Origin: Steinernema hermaphroditum
Taxonomy: Eukaryota > Nematoda > Chromadorea > Rhabditida > Steinernematidae
Length of the DNA: 64,000 bases
NCBI GenBank assembly: GCA_030435675.1
Contig: CM059623.1
Span: 3,932,012-3,996,011 of the forward strand
Reading direction: 5' to 3'
The position numbers and the translations under genes were made by a program. The notes under the pieces are model-generated. The model searched no databases. It was not told the DNA's origin and saw only the letters and a program-made list of their open reading frames with translations. Shown here in pieces: positions 10,701 through 21,799 of the stretch. Position 1 is the stretch's first letter. Each line of letters begins with the position of its first letter.

Positions 10701-12407
10701 TAACTCCTTCTCACCCCTTGACGTCATCATCAAGAATTGTACAAAATATGCTTTCCGATTGATTGGTACTAACAAGTCTATGACTTATAAAAATGGGAAT
10801 CTAACTAGGTTGCTGATACATTTGAGTCCCAGACATGCGAGTACGGGTACTTCAGTCATGGGCACTTCTTGTTCGGATTTTCGCAGCTCGAATTATCTAT
10901 GTCGTACAGATCTAAAATCTGGCTGGTACTCAAGTATCCCGTACTTATTCCCGGTACTCAAATGTATCCCCCCCCCAAAAAAAAAATAATTAAAAACACT
11001 TTTTTTGAAGTGAATTTGAAATAAAATTGTCCCTATACATGTGTTCACTATGTCTATGTATTAGGGATGTACCGGAACGAACCGGAATCAGTCAGAAGGA
11101 CCAGGGTTCGAATCCGCCCGCAGGCCAAACTTTTTTATCTACTTTTTCTGCACGTTTTTCCGCATATTTAAATTTTGCTTACGTAGAATCAGACACTGAA
11201 ACAGTTTCCAGGATGCTATATCACGAAAATACGAAAATAAAAATGTTTGGCCTGTGGGCGGATTCGAACCTCGGACCTTCTGACTGATTCCGGTTTATTC
11301 CGGTTTCCGTTCCGGTGCATCCCAACTATGTATTATTTGTGCTTTTGAAATATCTACGGTTCCAACTACTATCCGAAACAATCTTCCTATAGGCTACTCA
11401 TAGGCCTATACAAGACCCATTAATCAATAGGTGTGTTTTCCGATCTTCTAGCACCTGAGAATATGGTTGGAATTCGTGTCAAAAAACTCCGAGCTATCGA
11501 GTCAACATGAAAAAGAGTCAACATGGCGGCTCAACTCGAAGTACCAACCCTACCTGAGGCCGTGCGTCGCACTATCTTGGAATAAAGACCAAGCCTGTTA
11601 TAACATCATTTAGTGGTTACAAATCATTCCCTTTTTGTTCACAGGTTATCCATGTGAAAGTACAAAGGGAACCCTAAAGCAGCACTTAAAGCAACATCGG
11701 TCGCATCTAAACCTCGACTCATCCCTCTTTAATGCATCACTTTTTGCTCTTCTCCTCACTGCGTTCCTACGCACTAAAAGAACTCCTCGTGACGCGCGAC
11801 AATTGCAAAATGGCGCTCGCGCGTTCGTCTCCGGGGGCGTTTAGGAATGTGCATATACTAATACAAAACACATATAGTTCTCCAGCTCTGTTCTTCAGCT
11901 CAGCATCGCCCCCAGAGTGTATCGTCTTCAGTCATCGCTCCACAGTGGAGCGATGATCGTAACCGGTTTATGTTTCACGAACAGGCGCACGCCTCAACGC
12001 CTAAAACAGCTCACTCACGCGGCGGTGCACCGGTCGGCGCGGCTCAAGTTCATCACACCTGTGCGCGCCTCTTCCCGTCCCCAGGGATTAGGAGTTAAAA
12101 AGCGGAGCCCGAGAAGGAACTTACAGTCGCCTCCCCAGATCTGGAAGGGGATCTCGCTCGATTGCCAGTCGTACATGGGCCCGGCAATGACTTGACGCCG
12201 GTGGCGATGGAACTTGGTCCTCGACACGTTCTCGATGATCGTGAAGTGAGGATCTTTGCCAGAGCTCATCGACTCCATGCCCGGAAGGAAGAGCATTGAC
12301 TTGTTCAGGGCGCCCACGGCGGCCGAAGCCAATGAGGGGCATAGGAGTAGGTAGGCGAGTACGGTAGGCCACAACATGGCTGCGGCGGCGGAAGCGGAAG
12401 TGAGCAA
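4784..12407 (-). CDS. dpy-31: Astacin metalloprotease, DPY-31/NAS-35 type
   Basis: Exons in transcript order: 12407-12125, 8424-8234, 6401-6053, 6010-5885, 5201-5113, 5063-4942, 4898-4784 (stop 4784-4786). All junctions are GT/AG and in phase, giving 424 residues. A hydrophobic signal peptide at about 11-30 is followed by a prodomain ending in a furin-like RHRR (68-71). The astacin domain carries zinc motif HETGHALGFWH (164-174) and Met-turn SLMHY with Tyr230; an EGF-like module (GGYPDPNNCNVCRCPEGLGG) and a CUB domain follow. In Caenorhabditis this enzyme processes cuticle procollagen C-termini outside the hypodermis. The TSP-1 module usual in this astacin subgroup is not seen; translation stops after the CUB domain. 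Introns of 1.8 and 3.7 kb hold repeats, and a tRNA-Glu lies antisense in another. Family assignment is strong; the exact orthologue is from remembered similarity. Confidence 0.88.
5339..5410 (+). tRNA. tRNA-Glu(CTC), inside an astacin intron
   Basis: A complete 72-nt cloverleaf: acceptor TCCGATG/CATCGGA, A box TGGTCTAGTGG, anticodon stem TGCGG/CCGCA with loop CTCTCAC (anticodon CTC), T stem CCGGG/CCCGG. Discriminator A, followed by a T-rich stretch suited to Pol III termination. It lies antisense within the astacin intron 5202-5884. Confidence 0.95.
6402..8233. other. Second intron of the astacin gene
   Basis: A 1.8-kb intron between the zinc-motif exon and the N-terminal catalytic exon. No second gene, transposon end or RNA gene was recognised; the sequence is AT-rich and of low coding potential on both strands. 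Confidence 0.5.
8425..12124. other. First intron of the astacin gene
   Basis: A 3.7-kb intron. It contains an exon-like minus-strand open stretch near 10250-10411, the MITE at 11064-11325, a short direct repeat near 10622-10665 (GTAGGTAxTCAACTTGGATT twice), and a C/A homopolymer run near 10970. No complete nested gene is supported. Confidence 0.5.
11064..11325. mobile_element. MITE with tRNA-like inverted ends and 10-bp target duplication
   Basis: The element begins GGGATGTACCGG and ends CCGGTGCATCCC followed by AA. Inverted arms of about 60 bp (11064-11125 and 11262-11323) each hold the tRNA B-box-like motif GGTTCGAATCC next to GTCAGAAGG and an ACCGGAA-type segment. The 10-bp direct repeat CTATGTATTA flanks it at 11054-11063 and 11326-11335. 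A 9-10 bp duplication is typical of Mutator-like elements. No transposase is encoded, so it is non-autonomous. It lies inside astacin intron 1. Confidence 0.85.
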
Positions 12408-14000
12408 CTTGGAGCGGTAGAGCGGCGTCTGAGGGCGACGACACCTGAAGGTGCTGCGACGATGAAGGTGGCTAAGAGAAGCAGTAGCAGCAGCAGACTT
12501 GGATGCGCCGGCGAGTCTTGGCAGAAGCGAGGCGCCGCCCCGTCAGCGGCAGCGTCACGCCCCGACTCCAAAACGCAGAAGAGGGAGAGACGACGTCGCC
12601 GCTGACCGCCGCCGACCGGCTGGCTATCGGCGCGCGAGCAAACCTGAAATTTGTCTATTGCCATGAGATTGCCACCGGTGCAAGGGCGACGAAGCGGAGG
12701 ATGCGGCGTGAGAAGACGAAGCAAACACGAAGAAGCCGCAAAAAATTAGGAATAAGGCTAATTCTGTGCGATTTATTGCCTCGTTCCGCGAGGCTCCACA
12801 GAACAGGATGGTCAAGCGGCGAGGAACTGTAACTTGTTGTTCGGCATGTGGTCAGCTGAGACGATTGAGTGCCTACGGAACTTTTTGATCTCGGAGCTGC
12901 AAGGACAGAACAAAGGCAAAGTATGCCAAGAAATCAACGAAATATTACTCATTTTCACGAGAATAGCGATAAGTACGGATGACATAAAGCCGTTGCAACC
13001 ATCCCACGGGGATCTTGACTGTCCCCTTTGGGATTTGAACCGTCCCCTTTGGAATGACATGGGATTTCGACCACCTCCTAGGATTTGAATGGATTGCCGT
13101 ATGGACTGAGTATGGATTGTATGGATGGCTAACTAGGGAGATATACATACATAGAGAAATTTTGACAATGAGAACAGCTTATGCCAGGATAGAATGATAC
13201 CGAGAGTGTTAGGAGCTATTAATAACAGATGACATGTGGGACTAGGATGGGCCATCAAATTGAACCACTATCCAAACATATTTGACATATTGGGTTCGGC
13301 TTAGTTGTAGGCGATCCTTGACGAACCGAAGAACCTATGCGGAAGACCACGTGTAAGATAGACAGACGATCGGAAGATATTACCAGGCCATTGTAACGAA
13401 TACCGACTTACTGCTTCGAATACCGACTTACTGTCATGTTGCGACCCTTCGATGTGAAACGAGACAGTTACTGTATGTACTGTAACTGTATGTAAAATGT
13501 AATGGCACTGAGGCGCGATCAAATAGCCTGGGCCTATAATCTCCTGTCCCGTCGTATAAATCTTTTTCATTATTTATGTCATTTAACTCGAAATCGGAGA
13601 AACTAAAAGCCCAAGAGTGAAATCAGAGGTTCTAGGTTCTCGCCGTTGGTCGTCCCTCCCTATCATATTTCATGCCACCTAATAAATATTTAAGCCTCAG
13701 TATCCTAGACACGACTTAGAGTCACGACAGAGGTTTCAGATTCACTCTATCTGTTCCTTTTCTTGTCAATGTAGTCTCACTTTGAGCTTGTTTTACTTTC
13801 ATTTCTATCACCGTTGAGTCCTCGGCCACCTAGTTCTCAGGTACTTCAATGATGAATACACTGCCCACTGTCCAAACTTCTATCCTCGAGTTGAACGTAT
13901 GATTCATTTTTTGTAAGAAACGCGCGACAATAACAGAGGTGAAATCTAAAAATGCGTGAATCATCGTGTATGAAAGCTGCACAAATAAGATCACCTGTTT
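12408..14000. other. Intergenic: astacin upstream region and repeats
   Basis: The first 300-400 bp upstream of 12407 is GC-rich and presumably holds the astacin promoter and 5' leader, without a clear TATA box. Further on are short local repeats, such as GAATACCGACTTACTG twice near 13398-13434 and CCCCTTTGG twice near 13022-13050. No gene recognised. Confidence 0.45.
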
Positions 14001-14495
14001 CCGAGTTTATTACGAGTTTATTTCGTGAATCAAAGGCTTACGCCTTGCACGACACCGAATAATAGACAAACAGAGGATGTCTCGTTTTAGCCGGCTTCAT
14101 CCCTGGCGCGGCGCTTATGGCGAACCGGTCGGAGACGGCGCGCATCACGGGGCATGTGGGAGACGGCAAAACTTCGGAAATGGCAGTAGAACTTCTTCTT
14201 CTCGAGACGTTTGCGGCACAGAGGAGGCTTTTGAGCTCGCATCTTCTTCGTAGAGATGAGTTCGTGGTCCGGGAATTGCGTCTTCGGTGGTCCTCAGAGC
14301 GTCGGCGACCTTCAGGGTGACATCTCACGCAGCCGGATTCCTGGCGTCGGACATCTTGCTTGTCAGCGGTGGTGGGACTACGGCTTCCGGGTGTCCCAAT
14401 TCCCTCTGGAAGCCGGAAAACTCACAACTGCCACAGGGTTTACCATCAGACCAACCGGACACTCGGAGAGCGACCGGAGGGAGCGACCGCTCGCC
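14001..14495 (-). mobile_element. Copy of dispersed non-autonomous repeat (family S), minus orientation
   Basis: Read on the minus strand this matches the copy at 61430-62012. Shared features are the 5' part GCGAGCGGTCG, a central segment near CCGTAGTCCCACC, and a 3' end GCAAGGCGTAAGCCTTTGAT followed by AAATAAACTCGTAA. The tail carries an AATAAA-like signal and a short tandem ACTCGTAA unit. No open frame with a known domain, so it behaves like a SINE or other non-autonomous retroelement. Confidence 0.65.
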
Positions 14496-16186
14496 ACCGC
14501 GACAAGAGTGAGACTCCACCTGTTTCCATTAGATAGAAAACTGGGCGACTCCGCAAAATCAAAGATACTACGCGTTGACTGGGACAACCTCGATAAATCT
14601 CAGAAGTGTAGTATGAGAGTTCTCGTGAGCGCGTGATTGAGAAAAATGGTTTTAATGCTGGTAAGAACTGCTTACTGATGAATGTTATTTGGCTGCTTTC
14701 GTCCAAAATGTCTACGTGGAGAAGTCGGTAGAGAGTGCGGCCTCGGTTTTCTACGCTCTGGTTCCAATCCAATTTGTTCTGAAATAAGTAGAAAAGAAAA
14801 AAAAACCTAGTGACCTATATGTCATTAAAAATATTTATAATACTTCTCATAATGTACTTTTAAACATCTCGAAAAAGGGGATCGTAAAACCCTGTAAACC
14901 GACTTCAGAGATCCTGAGCGCTCATGACCTTCAGGCACTGCCTGTTTAGACTCTCTTAAAAAGCACTTAGATGTCCTTTGTCTTTGGGCTGGGACCGGTC
15001 GTGTTTCGGAGGGTTGAGGCGGGGGGAGCTCCCTGGAATGGGCATACAGGGACAAACGTGAGAAAAGCAGTGAAAGTAAATCGAGCCCGAGCGCATACAG
15101 AGACCGGGACCCCTCACGAAACGCTGGATCCTCTGTTTGGTCTCGGAGTCGGCCTTGGAATCGACACGGACTCTGACAAAAAAAAAACTTTCAGCCCTGT
15201 AGGTAGTGTATCTACGTGTATCAAACGATGTCAGTATTGTTGAACAGCATTCCCTTGATTGATAGTCACGCATAAACGAACGCACAACTGTGCCATCAAA
15301 CATCTCGCATTGTCTTCACGGTTGTCGATGCGCGGCAGTGGAACCTTCGATTGCGTTATTGTACCGAAGCGTTTCCTCGGAATGTTTCTCAAGTTCTCAC
15401 AAACAACCTGGTTCAACGTCATCTCGACATTTAGCCAGGGGAACAGTGCTTCCAAACGGGTCACTAATGGGATCAGCGGGTGGTTCTGCAACGCGGAGGG
15501 ATTTGCGCTAGTAACACGCGCGAAACCAGAACGCCTTACTCCCTATCGACTTCTCTGTTGTGTGTGTTTTTGGCGAGAAATGTGCGCTATCAATCAGCTG
15601 CTCTGTGATACAAAGTAGCGTCAACCGAAGCGGTAACAGCGGTCGGTAACTGAGGGGAGGAAGAATAGGCGATCAGTTCGGTGAAATCGTCGACGTCAAC
15701 GGGTACAAAACCAGTTCTTCTTTGTGGTTTTCAAAATATGAACATCAACACCGACAAATACGGAGGAAAAAGAAAAGAAGAAAAGCCGGGTGCAGAGGGG
15801 ATGAACGTCTTCACTGAACGAAGAAGGATCATCAATCTGCAGATCGTTAACTTTCTCGCGAAGATATATCGCACAATGCTTCTTGTCGAGAGCGTTGTTC
15901 CTATCACGCCTACGATCAATCAGGATGAGCGCGTGATTAACAGGCTGCTCATTTTTGGAACTGTTTTTGCCTACCGGGAAGATAGCCGATCGGAGTCGAA
16001 AAACGAAAATACATCCAGTACAGTCGTCGATGTTTAGATGGACAATTTACCGAGATAACCTGATATTGTAATGTTGGAGCTGATACACGACCCGTCCTGT
16101 ACAGTCTGTACGAAAAGTTCATGGTGAGTACGGCATGTGACTATGAGAGACACGTCTTTGATTGATGAAAAGAAGAGAAACGTTTC
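14496..16186. other. Gene-poor spacer
   Basis: Several open frames of 60-120 codons exist, the best at 15681-16037 (118 codons, plus strand), but none shows a domain, signal peptide or splice pattern that would support a gene. Probably unique or decayed repeat DNA. Confidence 0.4.
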
Positions 16187-16258
16187 TGGAGGTATGGAGA
16201 TGCGAACCCCAGCCCTCTCGCATGCTAAGCGAGCGCTTTACCCCTGAGCTATACGAAA
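16187..16258 (-). pseudogene. tRNA-Ala(AGC) pseudogene
   Basis: Minus-strand D arm, anticodon arm (CTCGC TTAGCAT GCGAG, anticodon AGC), T arm (TGGGG/CTCCA) and 3' acceptor strand TACCTCC are all present. The 5' acceptor strand reads TTTCGTA and pairs at only about three of seven positions, so the 5' edge has been replaced. Likely a truncated, non-functional copy. Confidence 0.75.
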
Positions 16259-16639
16259 TACGCTTAGTAGCTACGACCGAACACACTGTCTATGAATCAG
16301 CTGTGCATTTGGAGTTTTTTCTGCGTCATTCGCTCTTGGTGTCTCATGGATCGCAACGCGGGACTTTTATTATAGGGTTTGCTGCGCCTCTTTTAGATCG
16401 GTGATTGAGTAAGCGGTGACCGAGCGAAATTTATAGAGCCATTCGTTGCTGGCTTAGTGATGACCCCGGCGCCCAGAAGTCCAGTGAGCTCTAGTTAAAA
16501 CGTCTTGCCACGAGAACCCTCAACACCGCTCAATCACCTACGTCGCCATAAAACTCTGAAGTCTGCGCTGCCAGGTGTTCCAATGATGGGATTCAATTTC
16601 GTATTTCATCGCGCAAAAGTATGATTTTGTGCATGCTTG

Positions 16640-16885
16640 AGTACTAGAGTCTTTCGTTCGGGTCGTCCACTCGCTCTCTCCGGAGTTCGCTAGAACAGAT
16701 GACTGTAGTCCGGGGCGCTATATGCCTCACCAGAGCACTTTGTCCTTTGGCCTATCAGCATCTTCGCCTCTCCGATGCCCGCGCGAACTAATGGGACCTT
16801 TGAGCAAGAAGAAGATCAACGGTGTAACTAGTGTTATTCATGTGCTTTTATATGACGTCTTGCAAGGGGTGTTGAGACACTTGAG
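16640..16885 (+). mobile_element. Truncated family S repeat
   Basis: Matches the 61430-62012 copy at GGGTCGTCCACTCGCTCTCT (5' part), ATCTTCGCCTCTCCGATGCC, and CTAATGGGACC. It stops after GACGTCTTGCAAGG without the complete tail. Degenerate and shorter than the reference copy. Confidence 0.55.
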
Positions 16886-19414
16886 TCCCAGACAATTGAG
16901 TCCCGGACACAGTGCTCCGAGTAATTTTTAATTTTTTTTTTTTTAATTTTTTTTAGGATTTATTTTGCAATCTCATAAGTTTACGCAAAGTTGCACCCAG
17001 ATATGACCACCATTCAAGTATGTAGGATTTTCCTGTCGTCGTCTCTCACTTCTTTATTTGGCTTCATTGCTTATGTCTTTGGCGTCGGAAGATGTTGATG
17101 TTGGCACAACACCGGCTTCGGTTTCCTTCATCTGGCCATTTCTTTCGTCCAGTCCAAGCACTACCGCTGGAAGCCGTCAGAACTTCAGCCTTATTGGTGT
17201 CCCATATGTGAAGTCAATGGTGGGTGACCAAGGCCAGCTGAACAGATACGGATGGCCTCACCTAGCCGCGAAGACGGTCACCTTCGAAAGAGTCGTTTGC
17301 TCAGCCAGGAGGAGCGTCAGAGCGGTTGAATTCCTCTGCCGCAGCGGTAAAATTTGAAAAATGCAAAATTTTCTATTTTTTCTGCCTTTTACAATTGTAT
17401 ACTTGGCCGTATTGGTGCTTCGAACTCTTTCCCAGTTAAGTGTATCTCGCAACCATTTGGTGAGTCCAGCTGAGATTTTGTGTGAATCACCTGTAATTTC
17501 GTCTCGGCTCTCTTGCCTTGTCTCGCGCAAAATCTCCACTTTGCAATCCCTTTTTCGTTTGCAGAATCTCGTTTCGGCGATATCGCCCACACTTCCTCCT
17601 CCAACTGATGTTGCTAGCGGGGGTCTCAAAAAATGAAATCCAAAAACGCTAATTGCAAGCCGTAGTATGATAAGACTGTGGTTAGTGCCACGTGATCTTA
17701 TTTTATTATTTTTATTAATGAGTCATTCGCTTTAGGCGATTCTTGGAGAAATCAAATGTGAAATCACTGATCACGTCATCTTTAACCTCAGTTTTCGACA
17801 TGGCTGTATGTTTTTTTGCTGTGGGTATATTTTGTCTTCACGAGAGCTGTCGGTTTCAGACAACAGACAAAATTGCGTTCCAGGAAGATCGGTCGGTTTC
17901 AGTCGGCACGTAAAATGTGCGCTGAGGGTTGCGTCGAACCGACCCCGACCGATTACAAATCAGTTACGTTCGCAATGAGCCACACAACCAATGCATATCC
18001 GATCGCTCAACTAGCGGTATGTGACTAGGGATTGTATGTGTTTCTTCTGGAGTCGTTAGGCCATCTACTCACTGGGTTAGACATGAACAAAGACGATTAT
18101 GTGAGCATCGATTTTGCCCCCTGAAAGGTTATTGGTCTCTCCATTCGAAACACCGTGTGGCCAGTCATATCTCTATCGCCGGTAGGTTTCTAATGTCCTT
18201 CTGTTCACAGGGCTACTTCGCGTTTGGCGCCTAAGGACCGTAAAGCCGCTTCTTTAGTCTTTAAACAGATCTTTTATCGGAATAATAGCACGTCAATGCT
18301 ATCTTTACACCACATCATTTTCACTCATGAAACCCGTTGTATACAGGATTATGTAAACGGACATCTTCTCACCACTGATATCATCCCGTCCACCTGTCGT
18401 CCACGTCCATCAATTCTCCCTTTTTCGTCTGTTCTCCTGATCCCATCCACTTCCGTTCTCAGTGTGACTCAATCGCTTTGGGCGATTTTTCAAAAAGTGA
18501 AAGTGTGGAATTCGACGATCACCTCCGTGGCCGGCTCACCCGATCGGCTTTGCGTCATCTCAGCATGTTTCTTCTTTGCCTTCCGAGATTTACGTAAGCG
18601 ATCGTCTTCGAGCCACTTGTCCCCTCAGGCATTGTCGCGCGGACGCTGTTTGCGGCAGCGACTACGATGACCACGCTGAGCGCCTGGGGCGTCTTGTACT
18701 CGCCAACTCGTTCCATTTAGTGGCGCGCCGACGGCATCCACCGGTAGCCGGCTCTTATGCAATCGCCGTCGCGGCGATCGCGCTTTTTTCGAGTGAAAGC
18801 TGGACGGAGCAAAGCCAAAAAAGACGCTTTGGACGCAAAACGGGTCTTCTGAATTTTTTCGTTTACCGATCGCCGGCTGGACCACTTCGGCTCTTCTGTT
18901 CGCGAAACAAATAGCGCATTTCAAGGTCGGCGAAGGCGAAAGCCGATGGCGATGGGGAAGACGAAATCGAAAGGCGAGATCGGAGGATATAAAAAGGGTA
19001 TTGAACCCTCGGGAACGCGCACGATCGATGCACGACGGCGACTTGTTTTCGACGAACGTCGTTTGAAACTTTGGAACCAGAATTGATATCGTATGTGATG
19101 GCTATCTGGGGGATGGTAATCTGATGGAGATAAGCTGCGAAGTGATATCATGCGCAACTTTGTGGGCTTCAAAATAACAGGATTGCCACAAGCACGTGGG
19201 TTGCTAATCAAAACTCAGAAGAACAAGTAAGCAAAGATCTTGATAGTATGATCTGAGAAGACGATCGCTACCACGAATATGCACCAAATCTACGCAAGGC
19301 TGAAATCTACGCTTATCGTTTTGATGGTAAGCTTTGTTAGTTTTTCGCAGTTTTTCATATTCACTTCTTCTGTGAGGTGATCGAGAATAAACAAAGCAAC
19401 ATTTCAAAAATTCT
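16886..19414. other. Gene-poor spacer with repeats
   Basis: Begins with a short pair of GAGTCCC(A/G)GACA repeats and a T-rich run near 16930. The remainder has open frames up to about 150 codons without recognisable domains. A TATAAAAAGG box at about 18987-18996 looks promoter-like, but no gene could be placed beside it. Confidence 0.4.
17870..17995 (+). repeat. Dispersed repeat family R, copy 1
   Basis: Shares GATCGGTCGGTTTCAGTCGG, GTCGAAC near ACCCCGACCG, and ACAAATCAG...ACGTTCGCAATG with 29355-29462. A minus-strand relative lies at about 55575-55635. No coding capacity. Confidence 0.65.
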
Positions 19415-19486
19415 TTCCGATGCCGGGAATCGAACCCGGGCCTTGCGGGTGAGAGCCGCAAATCCTAACCACTAGACCACATCGGA
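19415..19486 (-). tRNA. tRNA-Glu(CTC)
   Basis: A complete 72-nt tRNA on the minus strand, identical in arms to the copy at 5339: acceptor TCCGATG/CATCGGA, anticodon loop CTCTCAC (anticodon CTC), T arm CCGGG-TTCGATT-CCCGG. A T-rich tract follows on the minus strand. The shared flanking CATG before the 5' end suggests these copies arose by duplication. Confidence 0.95.
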
Positions 19487-20318
19487 CATGTCATTGATTC
19501 AGGTGGCAATGCACATAGTCCCATCATCGTTACTACTGTGTACATCGTTATCACCCTTTTAGCTGGAAGCAGTACTATGTTGGTCTGGCGTCTCCTTTGA
19601 TACACCGAATCAATTCCAGATGTCCCGTCGACACCACCTGGTTTATAGTGCGATGAATGGATACATATACAGCACATAGTTTTGGGAAAAAAAGGCTGTA
19701 ATGTGAGATCTACTGCAATTGTATCCTCAATGGCCGCTACTTCTATTGTCCACTGTGAGGTGAGGAATGGAGCGGGAACCATGCAAAAAAAAGGAAAAGT
19801 TGTGCCATCAAAGTTAGAGCCGTATTAGATGTGCTATGCCCCGAGGCGGCTGCACAGCCAATTGCACAGCAAGCCGGGCGCCCGGCAGCTGTATACCGAG
19901 GTCAATCATGAAGACCGGTGCAAAGTAAGTTCAGACGGTAAGAGAAAACTGAGTCCATTCCTTCTGTCTGTGATCGTCTGCGCTGGTTCTGTACTGCCCC
20001 TCTTAACCAGCCTTAATTGACCACACATATAAGCGACCCCTCAGTGAGTCAAGTCGGCTTCAGTACTTTCGAATTCGGACATCCAATTCGAAAATGGAGA
20101 AAACATTTTTGACAAGTAAACCTGGGCGCGCACCGAAGAGGAGGAGCTGTTGGGCAGCCCTCACGATCACAAATTCAATGTTGCCACCGAGACAGCTCAG
20201 AGTAATCCCATGAAAACTACGAAATCGGCGCCACCAGGCTCTTCTCTAACTCCCGCGTACAACTCGATTACCCAAAGAATTGATTTTATCGTGAAAGAAA
20301 TGGAACAACTACTTAAAT
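19487..20318. other. Spacer downstream of the minus-strand F-box-like gene
   Basis: No gene is established. A plus-strand open stretch (about 20130-20374) without a good ATG encodes a hydrophilic segment and overlaps the 3' end of the minus-strand gene; it was not accepted as a gene. Confidence 0.4.
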
Positions 20319-21368
20319 TCATAGATCAGATGGATAGCAATTGGCCACTGGAATACATGGCTTACCCTTCATGAGCACTCCTTCAAATCCACCTCCATAT
20401 CGAATGTTCTTCAGGGTCACTTTCTCAACCTTCGCTCGATCGTCGAAACTGCCATGCTGCTGTGGTCCCACTAGGAGATTCCCCCACTCATCGTACGGAC
20501 CTTTTAAAGCGACGACTTGAACTTCCAGATCGCCCATTTTCTTTACGAAACCTCCCAGCGACGTTTTTCCGAAATCGTTTTGCGCGAAGTAGGCGCTCAA
20601 GATGTACAAATTAGTAGGTCGTTTTTCAAAGGTGTCCAGTTGATAGTCCACACAAAGATCCCAATCGACGAGTGGTGATTCTTCGGCCAGTTTCATGAAG
20701 CTTGCTACGATGCATTTAATATCGACGTAGTCAGGTTGTTCCTTTGATAGCCGTAGATTAGGACAGTTGCGACATACCGTTTGGAAGAACGTCGCGTTCA
20801 ACCTGCTTTTATATAGAAATTCGCTGACGTGTTTTACGTTCCTCATGGAGAGTTCTTTGAATAGATGAAGAGAGGATTTGGTATGTTGAAAGCCATGAAA
20901 TTCCACTTCCGTGATTCTGTCCAGCGGGATGCCATAGTCTGGCAAGTCGGTTAGGACGCCATCGGGTATATTTTCCTCTACCATTAGACGGCACTGAGAG
21001 GACGTCGACCTGCGAATGAGGTTCTTCATATTAGCTTTCGTGGCCTTCTCGATAATGTAGGGCAGTGCGCTTGGCGGCACTTCGTTATCACGTGCCACAA
21101 AAAGAACCACTTGATCGATTTTTAACTGAGGCTTCACATCGACTTCTTCCGCTTCATCAGTGTCGGAATCCCTCGTTTGACAGAGGCAGTAAGTTTCACG
21201 CCCTTCACAGAAATAAATACTCAAAGTAACATAACGATAGCTGGAAATGAACGCGCTAGCTATGCGACTTATAGAAACTTCACTATTAAGCTGCTCTAGT
21301 TGCTTCACTGCTGCGAGCGGGAGCAACTGGATGAGGTGTTCATAGAATGAGACATTTAGCAGATCCAT
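20319..21368 (-). CDS. F-box-like lineage-specific protein, longer paralogue
   Basis: Single-exon minus-strand frame of 349 residues from the ATG at 21368. The open frame continues upstream to 21638, but the start at 21368 is favoured because it gives MDLLNVSFYEHLIQLL, which aligns with MNNLNLYFYKHLFQLL of the gene at 1227. Shared blocks include STSSQCRLMVEEN and YGIPLDRITEV. An acidic stretch (DSDTDEAEEVD) lies near residue 80. A good donor (GGGTAAGC) about 60 nt before the stop means the 3' end could instead be spliced. The role is unknown; membership of an F-box-like adaptor family is inferred from architecture and paralogy. Confidence 0.7.
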   Translation of the reverse strand: MDLLNVSFYEHLIQLLPLAAVKQLEQLNSEVSISRIASAFISSYRYVTLSIYFCEGRETYCLCQTRDSDTDEAEEVDVKPQLKIDQVVLFVARDNEVPPSALPYIIEKATKANMKNLIRRSTSSQCRLMVEENIPDGVLTDLPDYGIPLDRITEVEFHGFQHTKSSLHLFKELSMRNVKHVSEFLYKSRLNATFFQTVCRNCPNLRLSKEQPDYVDIKCIVASFMKLAEESPLVDWDLCVDYQLDTFEKRPTNLYILSAYFAQNDFGKTSLGGFVKKMGDLEVQVVALKGPYDEWGNLLVGPQQHGSFDDRAKVEKVTLKNIRYGGGFEGVLMKGKPCIPVANCYPSDL

Positions 21369-21724
21369 TGAGTTGGATTTTGGAAAATGAGTATTATTAA
21401 AAAGAGATGTATTATATGGGCTAGACATGGACAGAACGTCGCTTTCTCGGGTGTGCATTGCTTTGAGAATGAAGTCGTGTGGTAAACTCGAAACATTTTT
21501 TTTTGTAATGGAACAGTTTTTTTTCTTTGTCGAGTCTAGAGTTGACCAGGAGAGTCTGTCGCTTCGACTGAGTCCTGGCTCGACTGCCAGCATGCTGTCT
21601 TCTTCGAGTTCTGAGGAATCAATGCTGGATAATGCCACCTGGAATCGTAAACCGTGGTTTCTTAAAGTGGCCCGGTCATAGATAAAAGAAAAACTTCAAA
21701 AGCGCCTATTTTTAATGTCGCTGA

Positions 21725-21754
21725 TTTTCGAAACTCGAAACTCGCACAGCCCTG
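21725..21754. mobile_element. Terminal fragment of the hAT MITE family
   Basis: The sequence ends CTCGCACAGCCCTG, matching the terminus of the complete element at 33781-34180, preceded by CGAAACTCGAAACTC. The opposite end was not found nearby, so only one terminus is retained. It lies 90-120 bp beyond the upstream open frame of the minus-strand F-box-like gene. Confidence 0.5.
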
Positions 21755-21799
21755 GTCCTGAAGTGGTCCTATCGCGATAGCGAGCGTCGGTCCCTAACT

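Noticed and set aside
12305..12724. Open frames upstream of and overlapping the first astacin exon
   Set aside because: GC-rich promoter/leader sequence read in other frames; only the frame with signal peptide and RHRR site joins the next exon.
15681..16037. A 118-codon plus-strand frame
   Set aside because: Looks hydrophilic but has no similarity I recognise and no supporting promoter or splice signals.
18960..19060. TATAAAAAGG promoter-like box
   Set aside because: No plausible transcript or coding exon follows in either direction.
20130..20374. Plus-strand frame with a coding-like hydrophilic translation
   Set aside because: No good ATG, overlaps the minus-strand F-box-like gene's 3' end, and no splice partner was found.
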